The notes: a model not told the origin generated them from the sequence alone. A stretch of 17,393 bases of DNA from CAJXUU01 sp963975265 (GCA_963975265.1 CAXBGT010000122.1:1-17393); one strand, 5' to 3'; counted from the first letter of the stretch, positions 1 to 10,100 are shown. Made by a program: numbers and translations.

Positions 1-1280
1 TTCAGAAGATACCGTACCTGTCCTGGTATAAAAATAGTATCTCCTAACTGCCTTATTGATGAAATTCGAGCTCCATTGAGATCATCACCTGCGATTTGAA
101 GTAATCTAATATCTGCCGTGTCGAGTACTATATCCCCTGTTGCTGTTTTAGAATCTTGTTCATTGTAAAAATTAAAGTTTAGATCATATTTGGGTGTGTT
201 GTAATAGACATTTGTTGCATACACCGATCGTAAGTAGTTGTTTGTTCTATATTCATATTCTACAATGATTCTGCTTTCTCTAGCGATCAATCTATTAGAG
301 GTAAAAGTAACTTCTGCCCTATTGTAATCTATGATATAGTCGTAATCCAAACCTCTTTCCAGCAACTTACCATCAAGATATATTTTTTCTGAACCCGATA
401 GTACGATAAGGAATCTTTCACCATTATTACCCGTTAATTTGTATGGCCCTTGATTCCCCTCTTTGGTTTCTAGTGTCTGTCTAGCAAATTTTCCTCTCGA
501 TATTGCAAAACTACCATTACTGGTCAATGTCTTTCCATTTCCCAAATCATATATATTCGAACCTGATAAGCCCTTCAGCTTTTTAAAATAATTTACAAAA
601 TAACTATTGGGCCGCTCCAGATTATAATCACCTGCTATGATAGATGTCTTATCCCGACTCACTTTGATGAATACTTTATCAAACTCCTGAATCTGTTGTG
701 TATTGCCCTCAGGTTGTATCGGAATATTATCATCAGAAATAGCGGCGACAACTTTGATTTTATTTCCGAGATCACCTGCCAACTGAAGGTTAAAATTAGA
801 ATTGAGGACTAAGCTCTGACTATTACCAACAGAAAACCCTCGTGAAAAAGATCCATTATAATCTAGCCCTTTAGCGTCTATTATTTCTTTCCCTTTTGGA
901 GTAAAACTATAATCAGACCCTATATAAATAGCCTGATCCTCAACTTTCATCATTGTAGAATCTAGGTGGAAATATTCTTGCTCTATGTCAAAAGGAAGAA
1001 CCCTATATTTTATATTTACACTTTCACCAATTATGGAACTACAAACTTCTTTATCAAAGATCAAAGTTCTATTGTGAATTGAGAATTCAATTATTCCTTT
1101 GCTGTTTTGATCAAAAACTGTAACACTCTTAGGTGCTATTGTTACAGAATCCAGCTCAATGATACATTCAGAAACTAGAAATGACTTATTGCGCTGACCT
1201 TGTAGTATCACATCTTGGGCATTAGTGACAGAAGCACAAATGCAAAAAATGAACATGAAATATAACAAGGTTTTGATCAT
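1..1280 (-). CDS. Large exported Bacteroidota protein of unknown function, N-terminal part (runs off left edge)
   Basis: An open frame reads without a stop from an ATG at 1280 to the window edge, giving the first 426 residues. A signal peptide is evident: MIKT start, hydrophobic core, predicted cleavage after the NAQ at 20-22. The rest is rich in alternating beta-strand patterns. The segment at about residues 165-240 carries GDLGNKIKV, ISDDNIPIQPEGNTQQ, FDKVFIKV and IIAGDYNLERP. I recall this combination from large uncharacterised Bacteroidota surface or outer-membrane proteins, and it is loosely reminiscent of SprA-like barrel proteins. About residues 290-345 look like a compact beta domain (LIVLSGSEKIYLDGK through ARESRIIVEYEY). 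The C-terminus lies outside the window, so total length, barrel topology and any sorting domain cannot be judged. Export is well supported; function is unknown. It is divergent from the peroxidase gene. Confidence 0.85.
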   Translation of the reverse strand, partial: MIKTLLYFMFIFCICASVTNAQDVILQGQRNKSFLVSECIIELDSVTIAPKSVTVFDQNSKGIIEFSIHNRTLIFDKEVCSSIIGESVNIKYRVLPFDIEQEYFHLDSTMMKVEDQAIYIGSDYSFTPKGKEIIDAKGLDYNGSFSRGFSVGNSQSLVLNSNFNLQLAGDLGNKIKVVAAISDDNIPIQPEGNTQQIQEFDKVFIKVSRDKTSIIAGDYNLERPNSYFVNYFKKLKGLSGSNIYDLGNGKTLTSNGSFAISRGKFARQTLETKEGNQGPYKLTGNNGERFLIVLSGSEKIYLDGKLLERGLDYDYIIDYNRAEVTFTSNRLIARESRIIVEYEYRTNNYLRSVYATNVYYNTPKYDLNFNFYNEQDSKTATGDIVLDTADIRLLQIAGDDLNGARISSIRQLGDTIFIPGQVRYLL

Positions 1281-1765
1281 AAAAGATAGCGACTAATTTC
1301 AGCTATACATATCTTGTAAATATAATTAGGACTTAATTGCAAACGTCTGTCATTCCGAAATGAGTATATTAACCACAAAATAGTCAGTATTCTTATCCGC
1401 TAAATTACAACTTCTAATCCTTCTAGATGCCTAATTACTGTATTTCAAGGATCAAAAGATAATTTTCATGCTAATTCATAGTAAGAAAATAGTTCAAGTA
1501 TACAAACGTGATTTAGTGATATCTATATAAAAGAAAAGAAAAAGAAAAATCCTGCTTTTATTACATTTTTTACACGATTAAACATCTTACATTCTGATTG
1601 ACAATTAATTATATATTACGTTAGCATACTATGTGTCATTTGTCTTTATAAAGTTCAAACAATATAAATATGAAGCAAATTTTTAAATTATTATCCCTAA
1701 TATTGATTCGAGTCTGAATATTCGTCTTATATTTGCAAGCTGAATGCGTATAAAATCGCACGACC
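1281..1765. other. Gene-free divergent intergenic region, 485 bp
   Basis: This stretch separates the divergent exported-protein gene (start 1280) and the peroxidase gene (start 1766). It is very AT-rich, with a purine-rich AAAAG-type run near 1530-1550, and has no open frame with coding character on either strand. The only recognisable signal is the candidate peroxidase promoter near its right end. On the minus strand, TATATTTA at 1324-1317 is a weak -7 candidate for the left gene. No tRNA, small-RNA signature or clear repeat was seen. Confidence 0.6.
1703..1735 (+). promoter_or_regulatory. Candidate Bacteroidota promoter of the heme peroxidase gene
   Basis: TATATTTG at 1728-1735 matches the Bacteroidota -7 consensus TAnnTTTG exactly. 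A TTG at 1703-1705 lies 22 bp upstream, inside the loose spacing range reported for the -33 element. The start codon follows about 30 bp downstream of the -7 box. Confidence 0.5.
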
Positions 1766-3685
1766 ATGAGCAAATACCTATTTAACAGCTTAACTCGATA
1801 CACTTTTGTATCAATATTTACTATTGCATTTGCAACTGTATGTAGCGGTCAATCTGACCGTCCTATTGATGGTTTTGGCTACAATCAAACTAATCCTACT
1901 TGGGGAGCAAGTTTTGATGTGCAACCAAGATTGAGCCCATCTGACTATGCAGATGGCATTTCAATTCCAAAATTAGGTTCCGAATTCGAGAAAGAAAATC
2001 CAAGAATTATATCTAACAGACTGTTTGCACAAGATGATCAAATTAAATCTGAATTAGCACTTAGTGACTTTACATGGGTATTTGGTCAGTTTCTTGATCA
2101 TGACATCATCTTGTCAGAAAACTCTCAAGAGCAACTAGAGAACATTATAGTTCCTTCTGATGATGAATTTTTTACTCCAGGGGCCATCATAAGAATGTCA
2201 AGAAGTGAATCTGCTGAAGGCACTGGAATAACATCACCAAGAGAACACATCAATAACGTCACTGCTTTCCTTGATCTATCTAATGTATATGGTTCTGACG
2301 AATATAGAGCCAATTGGTTGAGGACTTTTGAAAACGGAAAATTAAAGGTAGGAGCTGGTAATATGTTACCTTGGAATACTTTGGATGGAAATTTCAATGG
2401 CAATATAGATCCGAATGCGCCACATATGGCTGATGATACAAGGTCATTAATCAAAATGTATGTTGCCGGTGATGTAAGAGCAAACGAAAACCCTCTATTA
2501 ATTGCATACCACACATTGTTTGTCCGAGAACACAATAGCCTTTGTGATCTTGAGAAAGATAAGCATCCTGGATGGAATGATGAAAGAGTATATCAACAAG
2601 CTAGAAAAAAGTTAATTGCATATTATCAGAAGATTATTTTCTCTGATTGGTTACCATCATTAGGAGTGAATCTTCCTACTTATTCTGGTTATAAAAATAC
2701 CGTGAATCCACAGATATCAAATGAGTTTTCTACTGCAGCTTTCAGAATGGGCCATACATTAATCAATAGTACATTGATCAGAATGGATAATGATGGCGAA
2801 GAAATCAAAAGTGGCAATATTTCACTGAGAGATGCATTTTTCAACCCACTAGTTGTAGAATATGCTGGAGGCATAGATTCTTATTTCAAAGGAATGGCTA
2901 CCCAAGTCCAACAGGAATTTGATTGTAAAGTAATCGATGATGTAAGGAATTTTTTATTTGGAGATCCTAGCGCTGGAGGACTAGATCTTGCATCTATAAA
3001 CATCAATAGAGGTAGAGAAAGAGGACTTTCTGATTACAATACCTTGAGAACGAGTCTTGGTATGCCTAGACTAAATTCATTTACAGAACTGACAGATGAT
3101 GCTGATGATGCCGCCGAAATGGAGGCTTTGTTTGGATCTATAGATAATGTAGATCCATGGGTAGGTATGCTAGCTGAACCTCATATTGATGGAGGACTTT
3201 TTGGAAACCTTGTTACTACGATATTAGAGAAGCAATTTCAAGCATTAAGAGAAGGCGATAGATTCTACTATGAAAACATGGATTTTAACACTTCAGAATT
3301 TGAAGATATTGAATCTATTTCTATGAGAAAAATACTAATGAGGAATACTGATATCTCATTGATGCAAGATGATGTATTCAGTGCCATGCCTCATGAAAAC
3401 ATCGAAGTTGGACCACAATTGGTGCCATTTCCATTAGAAGCAGCTATATTCCCTAACCCTGTGCTTGGAGGAGACCTACAGATTAAGGTATTCGGATCGT
3501 TAGAAGAAGAATTAACAGTCTCTGTGATCGATTATATGGGTAAGATGGTTGTAAAAGACATCCACCATATCTATGAGGGAAATAATATTCTTAACATTGA
3601 TTTGGAATCTTGTCCTAGAGGATTCTACAATGTGATTCTAGAAACTGGATCAAGATTCAATGTGCTCAAAATGGTCAAGAAGTAA
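1766..3685 (+). CDS. Secreted animal-type heme peroxidase with T9SS sorting domain
   Basis: This is an animal heme peroxidase (An_peroxidase, myeloperoxidase fold) of 639 residues. Such enzymes use H2O2 to oxidise halides, thiocyanate or organic substrates. A signal peptide covers about residues 1-29. FGQFLDHD (106-113) carries the distal His112, with Asp111 at the covalent-heme position and Asp113 at a calcium-ligand position. TAFLDLS (166-172) matches the calcium loop T-x-F-x-D-x-S spacing of myeloperoxidase. AGDVRANENP (234-243) supplies catalytic Arg238 and Glu241, the second heme-ester position; the myeloperoxidase Met that forms the sulfonium bond is Asn242 here. REHN (254-257) and FRMGH (326-330, proximal His330) follow, then NRGRERG (414-420). 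Residues from about 557, beginning AAIFPNP, form a T9SS type A sorting domain, so the enzyme should be exported across the outer membrane and anchored or released. The physiological substrate is not evident. Confidence 0.93.
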   Translation: MSKYLFNSLTRYTFVSIFTIAFATVCSGQSDRPIDGFGYNQTNPTWGASFDVQPRLSPSDYADGISIPKLGSEFEKENPRIISNRLFAQDDQIKSELALSDFTWVFGQFLDHDIILSENSQEQLENIIVPSDDEFFTPGAIIRMSRSESAEGTGITSPREHINNVTAFLDLSNVYGSDEYRANWLRTFENGKLKVGAGNMLPWNTLDGNFNGNIDPNAPHMADDTRSLIKMYVAGDVRANENPLLIAYHTLFVREHNSLCDLEKDKHPGWNDERVYQQARKKLIAYYQKIIFSDWLPSLGVNLPTYSGYKNTVNPQISNEFSTAAFRMGHTLINSTLIRMDNDGEEIKSGNISLRDAFFNPLVVEYAGGIDSYFKGMATQVQQEFDCKVIDDVRNFLFGDPSAGGLDLASININRGRERGLSDYNTLRTSLGMPRLNSFTELTDDADDAAEMEALFGSIDNVDPWVGMLAEPHIDGGLFGNLVTTILEKQFQALREGDRFYYENMDFNTSEFEDIESISMRKILMRNTDISLMQDDVFSAMPHENIEVGPQLVPFPLEAAIFPNPVLGGDLQIKVFGSLEEELTVSVIDYMGKMVVKDIHHIYEGNNILNIDLESCPRGFYNVILETGSRFNVLKMVKK

Positions 3686-3761
3686 GATTTATCTTTTTTC
3701 TCAATCTTGTAATTTCATTAGCTATAGTAGTTACTTTTATTGATTTTACTAATACTTGAGC

Positions 3762-4472
3762 ATGGATTCCATAAAGACATTTCCAAAATTTACTATCTTT
3801 TATATCCTTTTGATGGGATTGGAATTAGCAGGACTGACTATTATTCCTAGTTTTCATATGGTCAGCAAAGCGATGATCATGGCAGGAATTATAGGTTTCT
3901 ATATTTTTGTTGAAAAGAGACAAAACAACGTTTTCCTAACTGGACTTATTTTTGCGTTATTGGGTGATTGCTTCTTGCTATTTGGAACAGTAGAGTTTTT
4001 TATCATTGGCTTGGTTTGTTTTCTTATTATGCAATTATGTTACGCAGTTGCATTTAATCATAAGAGACGAATTCCAAAAAACAAAGATTATCTTATTTGT
4101 TTAGTTATAGGATCACTAGGTGTTGCTACAATAGCAGCACTTTGGCCAGATTTAGGAAGCATGAGAACACCTGTCAGCTTATATGCCACTTCTATCATAC
4201 TTATGGCAATCTATGCCTATCTAAGACATCCAAGATTAAGAGGATATAAAATAGTTATAGCTGGAGTTGTGCTGTTTATCATTTCTGATGCTTTATTAGG
4301 TATTAGTAAGTTTAATGGCGCACTGCCTTATGGTCAAATATTAGTAATGGTAACCTACATGCTAGCTCAGTACTTCATAGTGACTGGTGAAGTATTAAGC
4401 AATCTGCCGACACCTAAGCTGCAACCTATTATTGACCCTAATTCATCATTTAGTCGACATAAGAGGACATAG
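3762..4472 (+). CDS. YhhN-family integral membrane protein (lysoplasmalogenase-like)
   Basis: This 236-residue protein has about eight hydrophobic segments over nearly its whole length, as is usual for the YhhN/TMEM86 family. Characterised members hydrolyse the vinyl-ether bond of lysoplasmalogens. The family-type acidic membrane motifs are present: LGDCFLLF at about 67-74, ISDALLGISKF at about 174-184, and TYMLAQY at about 198-204. The gene starts 76 bp after the peroxidase stop on the same strand and may be co-transcribed, since I see no strong terminator between them. I chose the ATG at 3762; an in-frame TTG at 3756 would add two residues. The short polar C-terminus is probably cytoplasmic. 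Family assignment is good; substrate is inferred only from the family. Confidence 0.82.
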   Translation: MDSIKTFPKFTIFYILLMGLELAGLTIIPSFHMVSKAMIMAGIIGFYIFVEKRQNNVFLTGLIFALLGDCFLLFGTVEFFIIGLVCFLIMQLCYAVAFNHKRRIPKNKDYLICLVIGSLGVATIAALWPDLGSMRTPVSLYATSIILMAIYAYLRHPRLRGYKIVIAGVVLFIISDALLGISKFNGALPYGQILVMVTYMLAQYFIVTGEVLSNLPTPKLQPIIDPNSSFSRHKRT

Positions 4473-4533
4473 CAAAATAAGGCTTAGATGCTGTCGAGTA
4501 AGTATTAGGTTAACAAATCAATATCAGTACAAC

Positions 4534-5856
4534 CTATATCGAAAGTCCTTCTAGCGTTTCTATCAATTTCTTGTCTGATGGCCTGGGAGCATCCGCTGAT
4601 ACAATCTTACCTTCTGGATCAATAAGTATAAATCTAGGAATTCCATTGATCTTATAATCCTTTACAAACTTTGATTGCCACGCATTGTCCGCCATTAATT
4701 GAACTCCGCCAAGTTCTTTATCATCTACCATCTTTTTCCATTTATCATGATCAGTTTTATTATCAATAGATATGCTCACAAACTCTATGTTTTTACCATG
4801 ATATTGTTTTTCTACTTTCTTAAGTGAAGGAATCTCACCTATGCAAGGTCCACACCAAGTGGCCCAGACATCTATGTAGACATATTTTCCAGCGAGCTCT
4901 TTAATATTAGTTGATCCTCCTGCGTGGTTTTCATAATCAAAAGTTGGTGATAATTCTCCCTTCTTCAATTTCTGGAACGCTGTGTATAATTCTTCAATCT
5001 TCACTTTGTGCTCTAAGTTCGAAGACTTTTCATTGAAGAACGAGAACATTTTTTCCAGTTTATCATTTGGTCCCATGATATATCTCATATCTCCATATAA
5101 TAATTGATTTCTGATGTTCCCAGCTGGAAGTTCAACGATATGCTTCATAAATACTTCTTCATAAGTGTCAGATGTATCCCTATACATATTCATGCTAAAG
5201 TGATCCTTTACTAAGCTTTTATAGTTTGGGCTAGATGTGTATTTGCCCTCATCCCTTAAATCCAAACCAGCAAGCACATCTTGATATTCTGCCGGCAGGT
5301 CAGCTACTTCTTGATCGCTGTAGTCTGGATAAATAAACATAAGTCTTTTTGCAAAAAGATCGATACTCTCAGATTCATCAGAAAGTATTTCTTTTGCTGA
5401 AGAAGCATTAAATATAGATAACAAAGAATCCTTTCTGCCAGAAACTGTCGCAGCAAATTCTTCTGGGTTAAGATCAAACAAAGTTCTTGAAAAAATAGAA
5501 CCTTCCAAATCTGCCTTCACTTTCAAATAATCTTGTACATCAGTGTGGGGACTCGAAATGGATAGAGATTTTGTAAATTCTTTTGCATCCGCCGAGAGAG
5601 AGATTTCATCACCTGGTGATAAATATATACCTGTTTTCGCTCTTCCAAAACTTAGTTGGTAAACTCCAGCCTTGGAAATATTCAATGTGTCACTTGCTTT
5701 AGCACCATCTATTGCTATTTTCTTAGTATAGTCATGTCCTGAAATTATAATTTCTTTCGCTTCAGTATTTAATATATCTGCTTTGAAGGTCACAGGTTTT
5801 TGTGGCTGCGAACAAGATGCCATTAAGATTGCAAAAAGAAGAGTTAGGTATTTCAT
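4534..5856 (-). CDS. TlpA-like thioredoxin-fold lipoprotein with N-terminal DUF4369-like domain
   Basis: The 440-residue product begins MKYLTLLFAILMASC, a lipoprotein signal peptide with lipidated Cys15, so it should be anchored in a membrane facing the periplasm. Residues about 20-100 are beta-rich, with the GIYLSPGDEISLSAD pattern of DUF4369. The middle (about 105-300) is helical and of unknown role. The C-terminal thioredoxin domain has the active site WCGPC (Cys335 and Cys338) and a GIP cis-proline (Pro407), with DVWATWCGPCIGEIPSL typical of TlpA/ResA. Thiol-disulfide reductase activity in the envelope is the likely function; the partner is unknown. I chose the ATG at 5856 over an in-frame TTG at 5859. 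The gene is convergent with the YhhN gene (61 bp apart) and divergent from the next gene. Confidence 0.9.
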   Translation of the reverse strand: MKYLTLLFAILMASCSQPQKPVTFKADILNTEAKEIIISGHDYTKKIAIDGAKASDTLNISKAGVYQLSFGRAKTGIYLSPGDEISLSADAKEFTKSLSISSPHTDVQDYLKVKADLEGSIFSRTLFDLNPEEFAATVSGRKDSLLSIFNASSAKEILSDESESIDLFAKRLMFIYPDYSDQEVADLPAEYQDVLAGLDLRDEGKYTSSPNYKSLVKDHFSMNMYRDTSDTYEEVFMKHIVELPAGNIRNQLLYGDMRYIMGPNDKLEKMFSFFNEKSSNLEHKVKIEELYTAFQKLKKGELSPTFDYENHAGGSTNIKELAGKYVYIDVWATWCGPCIGEIPSLKKVEKQYHGKNIEFVSISIDNKTDHDKWKKMVDDKELGGVQLMADNAWQSKFVKDYKINGIPRFILIDPEGKIVSADAPRPSDKKLIETLEGLSI

Positions 5857-5888
5857 CAATTGAATTTTACAAAAGTTAGATTATGGTT

Positions 5889-5896
5889 CAAAGGTA
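5889..5896 (-). promoter_or_regulatory. Candidate -7 element of the TlpA-like lipoprotein gene
   Basis: Read on the minus strand this is TACCTTTG, an exact TAnnTTTG match, 32 bp upstream of the ATG at 5856. No convincing TTG -33 element was found at the expected spacing, so the call rests on the -7 box and its position. Confidence 0.35.
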
Positions 5897-6056
5897 CGTC
5901 AATTAACAGATTGTAAAGAAGAGTTTTAAATCTTGGTTAAAATCCACTACTCAAATAATAATGCTTCACTAATATTCTAAATTGCTTCTGCACTCATTAA
6001 TCCCAGATTCTAATATTAGAAGTGATTTTAACAATCAGTTCGATAAATCAATTGTT

Positions 6057-6797
6057 ATGAAACGATTAGTAATTGCTTACACATTTTTATTTCTTACGTT
6101 TTTATCATTTTCACAAAAAACTGATGCTTCCTTTATTGAGAGGATAGATAGAGACACTTCATATAGAGTAGCTGGTCTTCGGTATACTATATTCTCCAGT
6201 CCACTTAACACACTCCAATCCCTTTTAACATCAACTGATTTCGCTAGACTTGACGAATACGCAAACAGCTTCGAATGGTATATCAAAACAGTCAGACCTA
6301 ATTCTCATTGGGAGGGCAGTACGTCATTCGGATTTCATAGTAGACTGACCTCGAATAAACAAGCATTGAATCAAGCATCACTGATAGGATTTACAGCAAA
6401 CTTTGAAACAGGATATAACCTTACAAAAGAGAAAATGTTTACAGTCAAACCAATATTTGGTATCGGTTTTGAATATTATAAGCTTTCTTTCGTCGAGAAT
6501 TTTCAATCTTCTTCTTTATCTTCTTTTGCCAATTCGGATTTCAAAAACTATAGTGCTACATCCTTCCAAGTGCCGTGGACATTTGGGTTAGAAATGGGAA
6601 CTTCATTCCAATTAAAAAAAATACTTATAGAATTACTTCTTCGAGGTGGATACAAGCTTCATCTTGATGCAGATAAATGGAAAATCGATGGTGTTTTAGA
6701 AATAAGTGATGAAATCAATCTTAGCTCTCCTTTTGCAGGTTTATCCGTTGGATTTTCTCTTTTAGAAAGGAGGCAAATAGTCTATTTAAAACCATAA
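6057..6797 (+). CDS. Exported protein of unknown function, probable outer-membrane beta-barrel
   Basis: This 246-residue protein starts MKRLVIAYTFLFLTFLSFSQ, a clear signal peptide with predicted cleavage after Gln20. The mature part has many short strands alternating aromatic or hydrophobic with polar residues, for example FTANFETGYNLT, FGIGFEYYKLSF, WTFGLEMGTSFQL and LLLRGGYKLHL. It ends with SPFAGLSVGFSLLERR and a short tail. That layout fits a small outer-membrane beta-barrel of about eight strands, but I recognise no specific family. I chose the ATG at 6057 because the signal peptide begins there; an upstream in-frame TTG at 5982 would put 25 polar residues in front of it. The gene stands alone between a divergent lipoprotein gene and a long gap before the metalloprotease. 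Confidence 0.8.
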   Translation: MKRLVIAYTFLFLTFLSFSQKTDASFIERIDRDTSYRVAGLRYTIFSSPLNTLQSLLTSTDFARLDEYANSFEWYIKTVRPNSHWEGSTSFGFHSRLTSNKQALNQASLIGFTANFETGYNLTKEKMFTVKPIFGIGFEYYKLSFVENFQSSSLSSFANSDFKNYSATSFQVPWTFGLEMGTSFQLKKILIELLLRGGYKLHLDADKWKIDGVLEISDEINLSSPFAGLSVGFSLLERRQIVYLKP

Positions 6798-7114
6798 TAA
6801 TCAACGTGTTCTCGAATATCCATCTAACATTATGTTAATGCAATAAATGAGACATTAAGACAGGAATAAATACTAGTGATTAATTAGATTACAGCATTCA
6901 ACAAGATCATTCAATCCTCAAATAGTCCGCTACGAGAGGTTTTTGAAGTATTTGTATCAGAAATTCTAGTTCATCGTCGTAACTATTACAATGTCAAACC
7001 TATTCATTCATTTTACGTTTGTATATTTAACACTACAAAAGTAATATAATGTAAACTTTTACCCTTTCAAATAAATCAGTCACCTATATTGAATATCGAT
7101 TAAAACAAAATACT
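6798..7114. other. Gene-free intergenic region, 317 bp
   Basis: This AT-rich gap precedes the large metalloprotease gene. No coding-like frame, RNA gene or clear terminator hairpin was seen. The only signal is the TACGTTTG -7-like box at 7014-7021. Confidence 0.55.
7014..7021 (+). promoter_or_regulatory. Candidate -7 element of the metalloprotease gene
   Basis: TACGTTTG matches the Bacteroidota -7 consensus TAnnTTTG exactly. It would leave a 5' leader of roughly 85 nt before the ATG at 7115. The -33 region is weak, with no TTG at the usual spacing. Confidence 0.35.
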
Positions 7115-10100
7115 ATGTTGAAACATGTAATAATTATGCTCCTTGGAGTTGCATCTTTTTCTCTTAATGCGCAATCACTGTGGACGAAATCAGAGGTAAA
7201 TAGTTTCCGATCTGCATCTGACGAAGATAGATTATCAATGCCAACAGCTTATCAGGCATATGAACTCGCATTTGACGATATAGTAAAGGAGTTGTCTCAT
7301 GCTCCAGATGAAAAAATGAAGGTAAAGTCTAAAAAAGGTTTGATGATGTCATTCCCGATGGCAGATGGTAGTTTTGAAACTTTCGAGTTATTTGTTGCTC
7401 CAGTAATGGCACCTAAACTCGCAGCTAAGTTTTTATCAATAAAATCCTATAAAGGATATAGTACTTCTGATAAAAGTAGAAACTTAAGATTAGATGTAGG
7501 ACCATATGGTTTTCATGCAGCTATACATAGCAATGATGGTGTCGTGTACATAGATCCATATGCAAGAGGAAATAAAGATCAATACTTAGTATATGACGTG
7601 GTCGACTATGTGTCACAAATAGACATAGGCGTTCCTGTTTGTGGAGCAATAGATGACTTGAAGGATCTGCACTTCGATGATGTTATACAGACAAGAAGTG
7701 TAGAAGGGGAGATTCCATTAAGGGTTTATAGATTAGCTATTGCTTGCACTGGAGAATGGGGGGCTATTAGAGGGACTCCTGAAAAAGCAATAGCGGATAT
7801 GGTAACCGGTGTAAACCGTATAAATCAGATATTTGAAAATGAATTAGCTATTCGAGTTGTATTGATTGATAATAATGAGTTACTGCTACATTTTGACGCA
7901 GCTACTGACCCATACTTGCAGACAAGTGGTAGCGGTTCTGGCTCGGCAATGTTAACTATAAACACAAACGTGATTAACAGTAAGGTCGGAAATAATGCGT
8001 ACGATGTAGGTCATGTGTACAATAGAAGTTGTGATGTGGGAGGAGTTGCTTTTTTAGGATCTATGTGTAACAACAATTCCAAAGGTGCCGGTGTAACTTG
8101 TCACTATTCAAGTAATCTTGATTTTATAGCTGCCAATGTAACTAGCCATGAAATAGGTCACCAAATGTCCGCACAACATACGTTCAACAATTGTGATGGC
8201 GAAAATGAATCGTTGGGGAACGGATTTGAACCCGGTAGTGGATCTACAATCATGTCTTATGGTGGAAGTTGTGGTGCTGATAGAAATATTTTTAATGGCA
8301 GTGATATTTATTATCATGTCGCGTCTCTTATGCAAATTTACAATCATACTCGTGATGGAGGATTTGCAGATGCATGTTCAGAGAAAATTGAAACTTCAAA
8401 TTTTGAGCCTATCATAAGCTTATCATATGAAGATAATTTCACAATCCCAGAAAACACATATTTTCTTCTTGAGGGAAGTGCAACTGATCCCAATGGAGAC
8501 AATTTAACTTACCATTGGGATGGTTTCAATGCGGGTCCAAGAAGTCCACTTGGTGCACCTATTGGTACAGCTCCTAGATTTAGATCTTTTCCAGCTAGCA
8601 CATCTCCTGTAAGATTTTTTCCATCTCCTGACAATATACTTTCAGGAACTTTCGATAGAACAGAAGTTTTGCCAATAGGCAATATGAATCTAAATTTTGT
8701 TTTCACAGCAAGAGATAATAATGGAGAAGCTGGTACCGCTGTTTATGAAGAAATAAGGTTTAAAACTGTAGCGACTAGTGAAAAATTCGAAATAACGAGT
8801 CAGCAATTTTCTGGAACTTCAGTCAAAATAGGCGATCCTCTTGATGTAACTTGGAATGTTGCTGGGACAGATGCTGGATCAGTAAATGCTCCTACTGTAG
8901 ATATTTATTTTAATACTAATAATGCTAATAATTTTAGTTTCGATGACATGGAACTTTTAGCAACAGGTGTTCCCAATAATGGTTCTGCTACTGTTTACAT
9001 GCCCAATAAAGTTACATTCGACGGTAGAATTATTGTGAAAGCTTCTAATAGTATATTCTTTACCATTAATAAAGCAAATATTAAAGTTGAGGAACCAACT
9101 GATGCTTCTGTTTTCTTTACACCAAATCCAGTTGTTCAGTCCGTTTGTTTACCAACGACTACCTCTACAGAAATTTCTACAGCGGGATTTGCAGGTATAC
9201 AAGGAGATGTTGCACTATCTGTTACATCTGGATTACCAGACGGAGCTACGGCAATATTTAATCCTTCTACCGTTGCAGTAGGTGAATCCTCAACAATGAC
9301 AATAAGCTATAGCGGAGACACTCCTTCGGAAAGGTTTGATGTTACTATCAATGCAAATGTAGAAGGAGTAGACGAATTCGAGAGAGATGTCATTCTTTTC
9401 GTATACAGTACGGATCACAGTGCCATGGCTGGAATAAGTCCTCTTGATGGTGATTCTGGAGTAGGAGTTGCACCTGATTTTACTTGGAGCGAATCACCTA
9501 ATGCTGATTCTTATACAATCGAAATAGCGACCTCACCTTCTTTTGGTTCAAGTGTCTATATTACAGAACCAAATTTGTCAGGTACTTCATTTTCTCCACT
9601 TACAATTTTAGAAAAGAGTACAGTATATTACTGGAGAATCATCCCTAAGAATGTCTGTGGTGAGGGTAGTCCTAGCAAAGTTAATGCATTTAGTACTGAA
9701 GTATTGGCTTGTTCAGAATTTTCTCCCTCTCCCTCTAGTTTACCAGTACTTATTTCTCAATCAGGCTTACCTACCGTCACCTCAGAAGTAGTGGTAAATG
9801 GTGGAACAATCGCTGATGTAAATGTAACAGAATTTGTAGGTGAACATGATAACAATAAAGATATGATAGTAACCTTGATATCTCCATCAGGTACTAGAGC
9901 TATTATGTTTAGCAAAATTTGTAATCAATCAGATTTCAATTGCACGTTTGACGATGCTTCAAACTCGTCAGTAAAGTGTCCGCTTAACGCAGGTGGAAAA
10001 ACTTACAGACCCAAAAATCCTTTTGAAACTTTTAATGGAGAACAAGCAAGTGGTGTATGGACATTAGAAATAGATGATACATCCCCTGGAAATGGGGGAA

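Noticed and set aside
2125..2535. A 136-codon open frame on the minus strand inside the peroxidase gene
   Set aside because: It is antisense to conserved peroxidase motifs and has no signal, domain or promoter of its own.
3686..3761. Possible terminator between the peroxidase and YhhN genes, formed by AAGATT and AATCTT around a T-run
   Set aside because: The stem is only 6 bp and AT-rich, and the T-run lies in the loop rather than after the stem.
6009..6020. The 12-bp palindrome TCTAATATTAGA upstream of the small exported protein gene
   Set aside because: Short AT-rich palindromes are expected by chance in this composition and no second copy or promoter context supports an operator.
5982..6056. 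N-terminal extension of the small exported protein from a TTG start
   Set aside because: It would place 25 polar residues ahead of a clean signal peptide that begins at the ATG at 6057.
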